From the NCBI GenBank assembly GCA_024401305.1, contig JAKSLI010000006.1, positions 16,235 to 80,234 on the forward strand: a stretch of 64,000 nt of DNA. The letters are read 5' to 3'. Shown one piece after another: positions 40,124-49,089 of this stretch. The DNA is from Bacteroidaceae bacterium. Lineage in GTDB: Bacteria; Bacteroidota; Bacteroidia; Bacteroidales; Bacteroidaceae. A program made the translations under genes and the position numbers. The notes beneath the pieces were generated by a model. It saw only the letters and a program-made list of their open reading frames with translations, was not told the origin of the DNA and did no database searches. How positions within the stretch are numbered: the stretch's first letter is position 1; every line of letters begins with the position of its first letter.

Positions 40124-41305
40124 TTGAAACAATTCCTACCCATTATACTAATAATGTGCGCCTTGATGTTCTCGTGCGAAGAGAAAAAGGAAGGCAATAG
40201 CGCCATAACAACTCCTTGGGGCGACACATTGGACACCAGCGGAAATCTTAGCGGCGACACGAGCAATGTTTTCTCCGTTTCTGACCTTATCAGGAACGGC
40301 GAGCTCATCATGCTCACGCAAAACGGTCCGAAGACATATTACGAATATCACGGTTGCTATCTCGGCACGCAATATCTCATCATTGAATCGCTTGCGAAAA
40401 AGCTTGGAGTACGCGTCAGAGTGGAACTTTGCAAAGATTCCGTTGACATGATGAAACGCCTCGAAAACAATCAGGGCGACATCGTAGCATTCCAGGAAGT
40501 CGGCAAGTTCAAGGCGGCTAACGGTGAGCTTCAGGCAATGCTCAAGAAGCTGGTTACCATGAGTTTGATTAACCAACTCAGCAATCAGGAAAGCAGGATT
40601 GTTGCAAGTGGTGGCGTAACCCGAAAGGTTTATTCTCCTTTCCGCGATCCTTCAGGCGGAGTAATCTCCGAATACGACAATTTCTTTCGCAAATATGCCC
40701 AACAAACAGGTTGGGACTGGCGACTGGTGGCAGCACAATGTTACCAGGAATCATGCTTCGACCCTCAGGCGGTATCTTACGCTGGTGCCAAAGGTTTGAT
40801 GCAGATAATGCCAAAGACAGCAGAACATCTTGGCATAGCGCCTGACGATGTCTATAACCCGGAAAAGAGCATTTCGGCTGCTTGCAGATATATCGTGGAA
40901 CTATCGAATGTCTTCAAGGATGTGCCTGACAACTACGAGCGACAGAATTTCGTGCTTGCTGCCTACAATGGCGGTGCTGCACACATACGCGATGCAATGG
41001 CTCTTGCACAAGCTGACGGCAAGAACAAGTATTTCTGGGACGACGTGAAGCAATATGTGCTTAAGCTGGCCATTCCGGAAGGCTATACAAGTCCGCTGGT
41101 AAAGCATGGCTATATGCGTGGTACTGAGACTGTTGGCTATGTTGACAACATTCGCCGACGCTTCTCATCTTACGGAGGTTCGAACAATGCTTCCGGCAGA
41201 ACCTACTCACGCCCTAGCGCTGCGGAAAGCAGCATTCGCTTCTATGCTCCAACAGCAACTCCACAAAGGGCTGGAGCAAACAATGACGAGAAAAACAACA
41301 AATGA
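40124..41305 (+). CDS. MltF-like lytic transglycosylase lipoprotein, first copy
   Basis: A 393-residue lipoprotein starting at TTG 40124 ('MKQFLPIILIMCALMFSC', cysteine 18). The N-terminal half is a periplasmic binding-protein-like domain ('YYEYHGCYLGTQYLIIESLAKKLGV') and the C-terminal half an SLT domain with catalytic glutamate in 'QCYQESCFDPQAVS' and the 'GAKGLMQIMPKTAEHLGI' motif. It cleaves peptidoglycan glycan strands and forms 1,6-anhydro ends. The next gene encodes a paralogue of the same build; their stop and start overlap (ATGA). Anchored in the outer membrane by the lipid. Confidence 0.9.
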   Translation: MKQFLPIILIMCALMFSCEEKKEGNSAITTPWGDTLDTSGNLSGDTSNVFSVSDLIRNGELIMLTQNGPKTYYEYHGCYLGTQYLIIESLAKKLGVRVRVELCKDSVDMMKRLENNQGDIVAFQEVGKFKAANGELQAMLKKLVTMSLINQLSNQESRIVASGGVTRKVYSPFRDPSGGVISEYDNFFRKYAQQTGWDWRLVAAQCYQESCFDPQAVSYAGAKGLMQIMPKTAEHLGIAPDDVYNPEKSISAACRYIVELSNVFKDVPDNYERQNFVLAAYNGGAAHIRDAMALAQADGKNKYFWDDVKQYVLKLAIPEGYTSPLVKHGYMRGTETVGYVDNIRRRFSSYGGSNNASGRTYSRPSAAESSIRFYAPTATPQRAGANNDEKNNK

Positions 41306-42540
41306 AAAAGCTACCTCTCATAACATTCCTTCTGATCATTGTTCTCGGTGCTTGCCAAAACAAGGATTTCACGGATTATTGCATAATAACACCACAGGGC
41401 GACTCCATATTCCTCAACGACACCACTCCTCCACCCCACGCTCTCACTTTCAAGGAAATAAAGGCAAGGGGAGTAATACATCTGGCGGCTTTCGTTGACC
41501 ATAAGACTTACTATCGTTACAACAATCAAGAGCTTGGCACTCAGTATCTTATAGCAAAAGCATTCGCAAAGCATCATGGACTTGAAATCGTTGCGGATTC
41601 ATGCAAGGACTCTACGGAAGTGAACGCAAAACTGAAGGGTTTCGAAGTGGATTTCGGAGCTTGTGCTGAGGTGGGAAAATTCCATGCAACAAGCAAGGAA
41701 CTGCTCGACAGCATAAATGCGTGGTACGATGACTCCATCGTCAGCTATGTTGAAAACTGGGAAAAGGATTGGCTGCTCAACGGTGGCATTGTCCGACATG
41801 AATATCCGATGTTCATAAACCTCAAGGCTGAGCATTATTCGGAATATGATTCGCTGTTCAGGAACTATGCTCGCGAGTGCAAATGGGACTGGAAGCTCAT
41901 TGCTGCACAGTGCTATCAGGAATCAACATTCGACAAAGAGGCGGTGTCTTTCGCTGGTGCTCGTGGACTCATGCAGATAATGCCTAAGACGGCTGAGCAT
42001 CTTGGACTGCCTTTCACCGAGATGTTTACGCCAGACATGAGCATAAAGGCTGCCGTGAAATACATTAAGGAACTTGAGGAAGACTTCAGTTTCATTGAGG
42101 ATGAATACGAGCGACAGAACTTTGTGCTCGGTGCCTATAACGGCGGAACTGCTCACATCATGGACGCGATTGCATTGGCTGCGGAAGATTCCGTGACCTC
42201 CTTGAAATGGGATTCTATCGCTCCTTATGTGCTTTATCTTTCAGAACCGAAAGGCTACAGGAATCCAGTTGTAAAGCATGGCTACATGCGTGGTACGGAG
42301 ACAGCAAACTATGTCCAGCGCATCAGAAAGATTTACGGTGTCTATGGCGGTGAGAATCTCCTTCAGATAGAGCCTTACGTCATGCCAGAATTCGGCAAGA
42401 AGCGAGAAGAAGCCGAGCTTAGGGCACTCGAAGCGGAAAACGGCGAGCAAGAAGATGAAAACACCCCAACCGCCAAGAACGATAAATCCGCCAAGAACGA
42501 TAAATCCGTTAAGAACGTCAAAAACGCCCAAAAACGTTAA
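41302..42540 (+). CDS. MltF-like lytic transglycosylase lipoprotein, second copy
   Basis: A 412-residue paralogue of the preceding protein: lipobox 'LITFLLIIVLGAC', binding-protein-like domain ('KTYYRYNNQELGTQYLIAKAF') and SLT domain with 'QCYQESTFDKEAVSFAGARG' and 'LMQIMPKTAEHLGL'. It has a C-terminal charged tail in which a short unit, NDKSAK/NDKSVK, is repeated. The tandem arrangement points to gene duplication, and the divergent N-terminal domains suggest different regulatory ligands. Translationally coupled to the first copy. Confidence 0.9.
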   Translation: MKKLPLITFLLIIVLGACQNKDFTDYCIITPQGDSIFLNDTTPPPHALTFKEIKARGVIHLAAFVDHKTYYRYNNQELGTQYLIAKAFAKHHGLEIVADSCKDSTEVNAKLKGFEVDFGACAEVGKFHATSKELLDSINAWYDDSIVSYVENWEKDWLLNGGIVRHEYPMFINLKAEHYSEYDSLFRNYARECKWDWKLIAAQCYQESTFDKEAVSFAGARGLMQIMPKTAEHLGLPFTEMFTPDMSIKAAVKYIKELEEDFSFIEDEYERQNFVLGAYNGGTAHIMDAIALAAEDSVTSLKWDSIAPYVLYLSEPKGYRNPVVKHGYMRGTETANYVQRIRKIYGVYGGENLLQIEPYVMPEFGKKREEAELRALEAENGEQEDENTPTAKNDKSAKNDKSVKNVKNAQKR

Positions 42541-42586
42541 GAACGAAAAAATCCGTTAAAAAGCAATAAATCAAACCCCTTAACCG

Positions 42587-44029
42587 ATGAACAAACTTTT
42601 ACTAACCTTACTCTCAATCTGCTTATCAGCAGCAACTTACGCCGCACCAAAGGACTACTCTTACCTTTACAAAGACCTGCCTTTCAAGATGGAAAAGGTC
42701 AAGGTGGCAAGTTTTCCAAACCGTTCTGTAAACCTTTGGGATTTGAACATCAAAGGTGACGGCAAGACAATGCACACAGCGAAAATACAGAAAGCCATTG
42801 ACGACCTCTCGAAGAAAGGCGGTGGAAAGCTCGTTGTTCCTTCTGGCACATGGCTCACAGGACCTCTCAACCTCAAGAGCAATGTGAACCTTTGCATCAA
42901 CAAGGGCGCTATCTTGCTTTTCTCTCCTGATGTCAAGGATTATCCTCTCGTCAAGACTACATACGAAGGACAGCCTGCAGAGCGTCATCAGAGTCCGATA
43001 ACTGCCGACAACTGCACAAACATTGCCATCACAGGACAAGGAATCATCGATGGCAACGGTCAGTCTTGGCGTCCGCTAAAAAGGGAGAAAGTGACTGATT
43101 CCCAATGGAAAAGACTCACCGGCAATGGCGGTTCATTCCGTCGTCCCGACCTTTGGGCACCAGCAGAAAAGGACTATGCTCGTCCTGTAATGGTGCATCT
43201 CATCAAGTGCAAGAAAGTGCTTCTTGAAGGTGTTGTATTCCAAAACTCACCAGCTTGGAACATTCACCCGGAACTTTGCGAAGACTTCATCATGGACGGC
43301 GTTGAGGTTCGCAACCCAAGTTACGCGCAGAATGGCGACGGACTCGACCTTGAATCTTGTCGCAACTGTCTGATTGTCAACTCTTCGTTCGATGTCGGAG
43401 ATGATGGCATTTGCTTGAAATCCGGCAAAGATGAGGCAGGAAGAAAGCGTGGCAAGGCAACTGAAAATGTGATCATAGATGGCTGTACCGTCTATGCTTC
43501 TCACGGAGGTTTCGTAATCGGCTCGGAGATGAGTGGCGGCGTAAGGAACATCAAGTGCGCAAACAGCCAGTTCTCAGGCACTGACATCGGTCTTCGCTTC
43601 AAAAGTTGCCGCGGTCGTGGTGGTGTTGTCGAGAACATCTGGGTGGAAAACATTGCGATGATAAACATCCTCGCCGATGCCATCCGCTTCAATCTTTATT
43701 ACGGAGGAAAGTCGGCTGTGGAGGAACTTGCCGACGGCACAAAGCGTCCTGCGAAGATTGCATCGGAACCTCTCAGCGAGAAGACTCCTTCTTTCCGTGA
43801 CATCCATATCAAGAACATCACTTGCAACGGCGCTCTTCGTGCACTTTACTTCAACGGACTGCCGGAAATGCCTGTCAAAAAGATCACTCTCGATGATGTT
43901 CACATCAAGTCTGACGAGCCTGGCGAACTCATTTATTGCGAGGATATCAAGATGAAACGAGTTACCATTGACGCAAAGAACGGCAAGAATCTTCCTGAAT
44001 ACTATTGCAAAAATATAAGCAAGAAATAG
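42587..44029 (+). CDS. Glycoside hydrolase family 28 (polygalacturonase-like)
   Basis: A 480-residue exported enzyme with signal peptide 'MNKLLLTLLSICLSAATYAA' and a pectinase-type beta-helix. GH28 catalytic motifs: 'NGDGLDLESCRN', 'DDGICLKSG' and 'SHGGFVIGSEMSGGV' with the conserved histidine-glycine pair, plus 'RFKSCRGRGG'. It should hydrolyse galacturonan or rhamnogalacturonan linkages. It is not in a SusC/SusD locus here and stands 46 bp after the second transglycosylase gene, so it may be read through from that promoter. Confidence 0.92.
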   Translation: MNKLLLTLLSICLSAATYAAPKDYSYLYKDLPFKMEKVKVASFPNRSVNLWDLNIKGDGKTMHTAKIQKAIDDLSKKGGGKLVVPSGTWLTGPLNLKSNVNLCINKGAILLFSPDVKDYPLVKTTYEGQPAERHQSPITADNCTNIAITGQGIIDGNGQSWRPLKREKVTDSQWKRLTGNGGSFRRPDLWAPAEKDYARPVMVHLIKCKKVLLEGVVFQNSPAWNIHPELCEDFIMDGVEVRNPSYAQNGDGLDLESCRNCLIVNSSFDVGDDGICLKSGKDEAGRKRGKATENVIIDGCTVYASHGGFVIGSEMSGGVRNIKCANSQFSGTDIGLRFKSCRGRGGVVENIWVENIAMINILADAIRFNLYYGGKSAVEELADGTKRPAKIASEPLSEKTPSFRDIHIKNITCNGALRALYFNGLPEMPVKKITLDDVHIKSDEPGELIYCEDIKMKRVTIDAKNGKNLPEYYCKNISKK

Positions 44030-44078
44030 GCTTAACGCCTAAAAAACCGCATGAAAGTGACAATTTTTGTGAAAAAGT

Positions 44079-44109
44079 TTTGTTGTTTGCTTGTTTTAGA
44101 CTAAATTTG
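44079..44109 (+). promoter_or_regulatory. Bacteroidota-type promoter of nadB
   Basis: TTTG at 44079-44082, a 19-nt spacer and TAAATTTG at 44102-44109, 36 bp before the ATG. A near-ideal match to the Bacteroidota pattern. Confidence 0.8.
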
Positions 44110-44145
44110 CAGCGAAATATATAAATATAGAATTCGACAAAAAAA

Positions 44146-45738
44146 ATGATTTTCGAATACGACTATCTAATCATAGGTAGTGGCGTAGCTGGAATGAGTT
44201 ACGCACTAAAGGTTGCCCGAAAGCATACGGGCAAGATTTGCATTATCTGCAAAACAACTCTCGACGAAGCAAATACAAAGTTTGCTCAAGGTGGTATTGC
44301 GAGCGTTACAGACCGCGTTGTTGACAACTTCGAAAAGCACATCGAAGACACGATGATTGCGGGCGACTACATCAGCGACCCTGCAGCAGTGAAGCAGGTT
44401 GTGGAAATGGCTCCTTCGCAGATCAAGGAACTCGTTGAATGGGGCGTGAAGTTCGACAAGAAACCTTCCGGACAGTTCGACCTTCACCGTGAAGGCGGAC
44501 ACTCTGAATTCCGCATCCTTCACCACGCCGATGACACTGGTCGCGAGATTCAGCGCGGACTCATGGAGGCTGTTCGCAGCAATCCTTACATCGACATCAA
44601 GGAAAATCATTTCGCTGTTGAGATCATCACGCAGCATCACCTCGGCATTGAGGTCACTCGCCGCACTCCGGACATTGAGTGTTTCGGTGCATACGTGCTC
44701 AACCCAAAGACTCAGAAGGTTGACACTTACCTCAGCAAGGTTACCGTGATGTGTACTGGCGGCTGCGGTGCTGTTTACGAGACGACGACAAACCCAATCA
44801 TTGCCACTGGCGACGGCGAAGCAATGGTATATCGTGCTAAGGGAACAGTGAAGGACATGGAGTTCGTTCAGTTCCACCCAACAGCACTCTATCACCAAGG
44901 CGAGACACACCCTGCTTACCTCATCACAGAGGCTATGCGCGGTTACGGCGGCATACTTCGTCTTCCTGACGGAACTTCGTTCATGGAGAAATATGACGAG
45001 CGTCTCTCTCTTGCTCCACGCGACATCGTGGCACGCGCCATCGACAAGGAAATGAAGATTCACGGCATCGACCATGTTTGCCTGGATGTCACTCACAAAG
45101 ACCCAGAAGAGACAAAGCGTCACTTCCCTAACATCTACAAGAAGTGCCTTTCCATCGGCATCGACATCACAAAGGAATACATTCCTGTTCGCCCAGCAGC
45201 CCACTACATGTGCGGCGGTATCTTGGTTGACACCGACGGATGTTCTTCAATCAAGCGACTCTATGCTCTCGGCGAATGTTCTTGCACTGGTCTTCACGGC
45301 GGCAACCGCCTCGCATCAAACTCTCTCATAGAAGCTGTAGTATATGCTGAGACTGCTGCCAACCACTCTATGGCACACATTGACGAGTACGAATTCAACC
45401 ACAATGTGCCGGAATGGAACGACGAAGGCACAATGACAAACGAGGAGAAGGTGCTCATCACACAAAGTGTGAAGGAAGTAGGCGAAATCATGGCTAACTA
45501 TGTTGGCATCGTCCGTTCCGACCTTCGTCTGAAGCGTGCTTGGACTCGCCTCGATGTTCTCTACGAAGAGACAGAAGCTCTCTTCAAGCGTGTTCATGCC
45601 ACAAAAGACATCTGCGAACTGCGCAACATGATAAACTCAGCTTATCTCATCACACGCTTCGCCATCGAACGCAAGGAATGTCGCGGTCTCCATTACACTA
45701 TCGACTACAAGCACCACGCTTACGACGAGAAAGCGTAA
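44146..45738 (+). CDS. nadB: L-aspartate oxidase
   Basis: A 530-residue FAD enzyme that oxidises aspartate to iminoaspartate for NAD synthesis. FAD-binding N-terminus 'YDYLIIGSGVAGMSYALKVA', substrate-site motifs 'HREGGHSEFRILHH' and 'QFHPTALYH', 'TEAMRGYGGILR', 'PVRPAAHYMCGGI', 'LYALGECSCTGLHGGNRLASNSLIEA' and the C-terminal helical domain. Length typical. nadA and nadC are not adjacent. Own promoter; strong codon bias suggests good expression. Confidence 0.95.
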   Translation: MIFEYDYLIIGSGVAGMSYALKVARKHTGKICIICKTTLDEANTKFAQGGIASVTDRVVDNFEKHIEDTMIAGDYISDPAAVKQVVEMAPSQIKELVEWGVKFDKKPSGQFDLHREGGHSEFRILHHADDTGREIQRGLMEAVRSNPYIDIKENHFAVEIITQHHLGIEVTRRTPDIECFGAYVLNPKTQKVDTYLSKVTVMCTGGCGAVYETTTNPIIATGDGEAMVYRAKGTVKDMEFVQFHPTALYHQGETHPAYLITEAMRGYGGILRLPDGTSFMEKYDERLSLAPRDIVARAIDKEMKIHGIDHVCLDVTHKDPEETKRHFPNIYKKCLSIGIDITKEYIPVRPAAHYMCGGILVDTDGCSSIKRLYALGECSCTGLHGGNRLASNSLIEAVVYAETAANHSMAHIDEYEFNHNVPEWNDEGTMTNEEKVLITQSVKEVGEIMANYVGIVRSDLRLKRAWTRLDVLYEETEALFKRVHATKDICELRNMINSAYLITRFAIERKECRGLHYTIDYKHHAYDEKA

Positions 45739-45757
45739 TGCATAATTTAACGATAAA

Positions 45758-45833
45758 GCCCCCGTGTTCGAAGCGTCAGCTTTGAAAATATAACGATCAC
45801 GCCACTGTGTTTGAAGCACCAGCTTCGAATCCC
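45758..45833. repeat. TTCGAAGC hairpin family R6, two adjacent copies
   Basis: Two units in tandem (45758-45786 and 45801-45833), each with a CCCGTG/CACTGTG lead and a TTCGAAGC-x-TCAGCTTCGAA hairpin, the first having a TTTGAA right arm and the second a TTTGAAGC left arm. Further single copies at 49038-49070 and 50044-50075, all in the same orientation and in spacers of the same plus-strand run. Confidence 0.75.
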
Positions 45834-45859
45834 AAACCAAAAACCAAAAAACAAAAACA

Positions 45860-46774
45860 ATGAAAAAGCTATATTATCTTTTGATTGCCGCTGTAATCGG
45901 CTCATTCGCATCTTGTAATCTCAACAAGAACGAGAAGTTGAAGGACATGGAAATCAGCGACTCTCTCCAGCATCTTCTTAACCTTCGTGACGCAGAAATC
46001 AACGACCTGCTCACCACTTTCAACGATGTACAGGAGAGTTTCAACGAGATTAACGAGGCTGAAGACCGCATCGTACTTGCCCAGAGAGGCGAGCGTGGTT
46101 CTTCTGCACAGACCATCAAGGAGAACTTCAACTTCATCAAGGATAAGATGCGCCAGAACCGCGAACTCATCGACCAACTCCAGCAGCAGCTTCGTGAAAG
46201 CACTTTCAAGGGCGAAGAACTCAAGCGCACACTCAACGGACTCATCAAGCAGCTCGAGGAGAAGGACCGTGAGATGGCAGAGATGGCTAAGCTCATCGAG
46301 GAGAAGAATGTGACTATCGCTTCTCAGGACGAGAAGATCATCGCCCAGGACCAGCGCATCACTCAGCAGGAGAACACAATCACTGAGCAGAACCAGAACA
46401 TCACAAGCCTCAATACTCAGGTTGACGAGCAGAAGGCAGAGAACACCCGCAACCAGGAGACCATCGCTTCTCAGGACAAGGCTATCAACACAGCATACTA
46501 TGCTTTCGGTACAAAGTCTGAACTCAAGGAGCAGAACATCCTCGTGAAGGGCAAGGTGCTTCAGGGCAACTACAACAAGAACTACTTCCGACAGATTGAT
46601 ATCCGCAACATGAAGGAAATCAAGCTCTACTCTAAGTCGGCAGAACTCCTTACTGCACACCCAGCAGGTTCTTACTATCTCCAGAAGGACATGAACAACC
46701 AGTATGTCCTCAAGATTTCCGACCCTCAGAGATTCTGGTCTTCAAGCAAATATCTCGTCATTCAGGTTAAATAG
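45860..46774 (+). CDS. Coiled-coil lipoprotein
   Basis: A 304-residue lipoprotein ('MKKLYYLLIAAVIGSFASC') with a long alpha-helical coiled coil from about residue 30 to 220 ('EISDSLQHLLNLRDAEINDL', 'EKDREMAEMAKLIEEKNVTI', repeated 'DEKIIAQDQRITQQENTIT') and a compact C-terminal domain of some 80 residues containing 'ELKEQNILVKGKVLQGNYN'. This kind of protein occurs in many Bacteroidota; function not assigned. Followed by modular heptamer element E3. Confidence 0.85.
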   Translation: MKKLYYLLIAAVIGSFASCNLNKNEKLKDMEISDSLQHLLNLRDAEINDLLTTFNDVQESFNEINEAEDRIVLAQRGERGSSAQTIKENFNFIKDKMRQNRELIDQLQQQLRESTFKGEELKRTLNGLIKQLEEKDREMAEMAKLIEEKNVTIASQDEKIIAQDQRITQQENTITEQNQNITSLNTQVDEQKAENTRNQETIASQDKAINTAYYAFGTKSELKEQNILVKGKVLQGNYNKNYFRQIDIRNMKEIKLYSKSAELLTAHPAGSYYLQKDMNNQYVLKISDPQRFWSSSKYLVIQVK

Positions 46775-46777
46775 TTC

Positions 46778-46893
46778 AACTTTCGCAAGCTCAAGTTGAG
46801 GCTACAAACTACAGAGTACAAACTACAGGCTAACCTCCGGATGGAAAGCCTGTACTCTGTAGCCTGTACTCTGTAGCCTCGCGATGATCGCGA
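46778..46893. repeat. Modular heptamer element E3
   Basis: Left cap CAACTT-AAGTTG (46778-46798), four heptamers TACAAAC/TACAGAG/TACAGGC (46803-46830), core CCTCCGGATGGA, four reverse heptamers TGTACTC/TGTAGCC (46851-46878), right cap TCGCGATGATCGCGA (46879-46893). It separates the coiled-coil lipoprotein gene from the AI-2E gene; its right cap overlaps the upstream in-frame ATG of the latter. Confidence 0.8.
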
Positions 46894-46901
46894 ATCAATT
46901 T

Positions 46902-47996
46902 ATGCACAAGCCAATAACCCTACAACGCGTTATTCATTTCACCACGATTGCCGTGGTAGTCATTGCTGTGATAGCTCTTCTGAACTATCTCAGCAATGTT
47001 CTTATGCCCTTCTTCGTAGCATGGGCGCTGGCTTACCTCATCTATCCGCTCGTAAAGTTCGTGCAGTACAAGATGAAGGTCAAGAACCGTTCTCTCGCCA
47101 TCATCATCTCGCTCATTTTCATCATCATTGTCGTTGGCGGATTCATCGGATTGTTCAGCGGACAAATGATTTCACAGCTCAAGCAGCTCGGTGGCTATAT
47201 CGACAACTTCGTCAAGATGCACACCGAAAGCGACAGCGTGACAATGTATATTAAGGAATGGCTCGACGAGAACCGCGAGGAGATAGGACGCTTCGTGAAA
47301 GAGCAAGATGTGGCAGGCACGCTGAAATCCGCACTTCCGCAGCTCTGGCTTGTCATCAGCAAGACCTACAACATCATCATCGGCTTCGGTGTTGTGCTCA
47401 TGGCAATGCTTTACATGTTCTTCATACTCCTCGACTACGAATATCTCACCACCAACTGGATAAAGATTTTCCCAAAGAGCGTTCGTCCGTTCTGGCAGAA
47501 TGTGGCTACGGATGTCGAGAAGGCAATGAACAGCTACATTCGTGGACAGAGCCTTGTCGCACTGACCATGGGCATCCTGTTCTGCATCGGATTCACGATA
47601 ATCGATTTCCCTATGGCAATAGGTCTCGGCATTCTTATCGGCATAATGGACCTCGTGCCATATCTCCACACCTTCGCACTCATTCCAACAGCCTTCCTCG
47701 CACTGATGAAAGCTGCCGACACAGGTCAGAACTTCTTCGTCGTCTTCGGACTTGCCGTGCTGGTCTTCTGCGTCGTGCAAGTAATCATCGACATGGTTGT
47801 CACGCCAAAGATCATGGGTAAGGCTATGGGCATGAACCCTGCCGTGCTGCTCCTCTCGCTCTCCGTTTGGGGCAGTCTGCTCGGCTTCATCGGACTCATC
47901 ATCGCCCTTCCGCTCACAACAATCCTCATGGCTTATTACAAGCGTTATGTTACAAGGGATGAGGAAGATATTATGGAGGAGGAACAAAACAAATGA
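46902..47996 (+). CDS. AI-2E/TqsA-family membrane protein
   Basis: A 364-residue inner-membrane protein starting 'MHKPITLQRVIHFTT', with the eight-span PerM/AI-2E architecture: paired N-terminal helices, an extracytoplasmic loop (about 70-140) and the conserved 'GQSLVALTMGILFCIGF', 'DLVPYLHTFALIPTAFLAL' and 'PKIMGKAMGMNPAVLLLSL' segments. The family includes exporters and ion-coupled transporters; the substrate is not predictable. An in-frame ATG at 46884 lies within the cap of repeat element E3 and is less likely as the start. Its stop overlaps the next gene's ATG. Confidence 0.9.
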   Translation: MHKPITLQRVIHFTTIAVVVIAVIALLNYLSNVLMPFFVAWALAYLIYPLVKFVQYKMKVKNRSLAIIISLIFIIIVVGGFIGLFSGQMISQLKQLGGYIDNFVKMHTESDSVTMYIKEWLDENREEIGRFVKEQDVAGTLKSALPQLWLVISKTYNIIIGFGVVLMAMLYMFFILLDYEYLTTNWIKIFPKSVRPFWQNVATDVEKAMNSYIRGQSLVALTMGILFCIGFTIIDFPMAIGLGILIGIMDLVPYLHTFALIPTAFLALMKAADTGQNFFVVFGLAVLVFCVVQVIIDMVVTPKIMGKAMGMNPAVLLLSLSVWGSLLGFIGLIIALPLTTILMAYYKRYVTRDEEDIMEEEQNK

Positions 47997-49033
47997 AAGC
48001 TCTTCAGAAAGCAAAAGTAATCATACTTATTACTTATTACTTAATACTTATTACTTGCCTTACCTCCTGCATCACCGAGGATCAGCAGCCCATGAATCCC
48101 AAAGGGTCCTTCGAGTCGCTCTGGAAGATTGTGGACGAGCATTACTGCTTCTTCGACTACAAGCAGAAGGAATACGGACTTGACTGGGACGAGGTTTACA
48201 AGAAATACGCAAAGCAGTTTCAAGACAACAAGCTCACATCCCACCAGACCTACGAGCTGCTCACCTCCATGCTCAGCGAACTTCGTGACGGTCATGTGAA
48301 CCTTACCACGTCTTTCGATTTCGGACGCTATTGGGCGTGGAAAGAAGACTATCCGCAGAACTTCTCCGACACATTGCAGCGAAACTATCTTGGCACCGAC
48401 TACGGCATCGCGTCTTCATTGAAATATCGCATCCTCGACGATAATATCGGCTACATCTATTACGGTTCCTTCAGCAGCGGCATTGGCGATGGCAATCTCG
48501 ACGCCGTACTCATGGAACTTGCCACATGCAACGCGCTGATAATAGATGTAAGGGACAACGGCGGCGGCCAACTGACACTCGCCGAGAAACTCGCAGCACG
48601 CTTCACGAACAAGGAAATCCTCGTGGGCTACATCCAGCACAAGACGGGCAAGGGCCACAACGATTTCTCGAAGATGGAAGAGCAAATCCTCAAGCCCTCT
48701 TCCGGACTGCGTTGGCAGAAGAAGATTGCCGTGCTCACAAACCGTTCCGTCTTCAGTGCAGCAAATGAGTTCGTGAAATACATGAAATGCTGTCCGAACG
48801 CCATCATCGTTGGCGACAAGACTGGCGGCGGCGCCGGAATGCCCTTCTCAAGCGAACTCCCTAACGGATGGGCAGTACGCTTCTCCGCATGTCCCATCTA
48901 CGACAAGGACAAGCAATCCACAGAGTTCGGCATCGAACCAGACATAAAAGTCGATATTACTCCAGAAGATTTCTCCAAAGGCATCGACACAATAATAGAA
49001 ACCGCGCGAAAATGCCTAACTCATAAATCATAA
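47993..49033 (+). CDS. S41-family (tail-specific-type) peptidase lipoprotein
   Basis: A 346-residue serine peptidase of the C-terminal processing type. Helical domain 'SLWKIVDEHYCFFDYKQKEY', then the core 'NIGYIYYGSFSSG', 'IIDVRDNGGGQLTLAEKLA', 'AVLTNRSVFSAANEFVKYM' with catalytic serine, and 'VGDKTGGGAGMPFSSELPNGW'. No PDZ domain is visible. The signal peptide ends at cysteine 26 (ITCLTSC). A heptanucleotide array (ACTTATT units, 48025-48059) encodes the hydrophobic part as the repeated peptide ILITYYL. The ATG overlaps the previous stop. Confidence 0.9.
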   Translation: MKALQKAKVIILITYYLILITCLTSCITEDQQPMNPKGSFESLWKIVDEHYCFFDYKQKEYGLDWDEVYKKYAKQFQDNKLTSHQTYELLTSMLSELRDGHVNLTTSFDFGRYWAWKEDYPQNFSDTLQRNYLGTDYGIASSLKYRILDDNIGYIYYGSFSSGIGDGNLDAVLMELATCNALIIDVRDNGGGQLTLAEKLAARFTNKEILVGYIQHKTGKGHNDFSKMEEQILKPSSGLRWQKKIAVLTNRSVFSAANEFVKYMKCCPNAIIVGDKTGGGAGMPFSSELPNGWAVRFSACPIYDKDKQSTEFGIEPDIKVDITPEDFSKGIDTIIETARKCLTHKS

Positions 49034-49037
49034 TAAC

Positions 49038-49070
49038 GCCCCTGTGTTCGAAGCATCAGCTTCGAATCCC
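49038..49070. repeat. TTCGAAGC hairpin family R6, copy 3
   Basis: GCCCCTGTGTTCGAAGCATC then AGCTTCGAATCCC; a 8-bp hairpin stem with near-identical flanks to the copies at 45758-45833 and 50044-50075. Confidence 0.75.
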
Positions 49071-49089
49071 AAACCCCAAACCCAACCCC

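Noticed and set aside
44206-45204. 332-residue reading opposite nadB
   Set aside because: It mirrors a clear, motif-complete nadB and has no family features or start context.
47172-48014. 280-residue reading opposite the AI-2E gene
   Set aside because: Rich in His, Glu and Asp as an antisense of hydrophobic membrane codons; shadow of the real gene.
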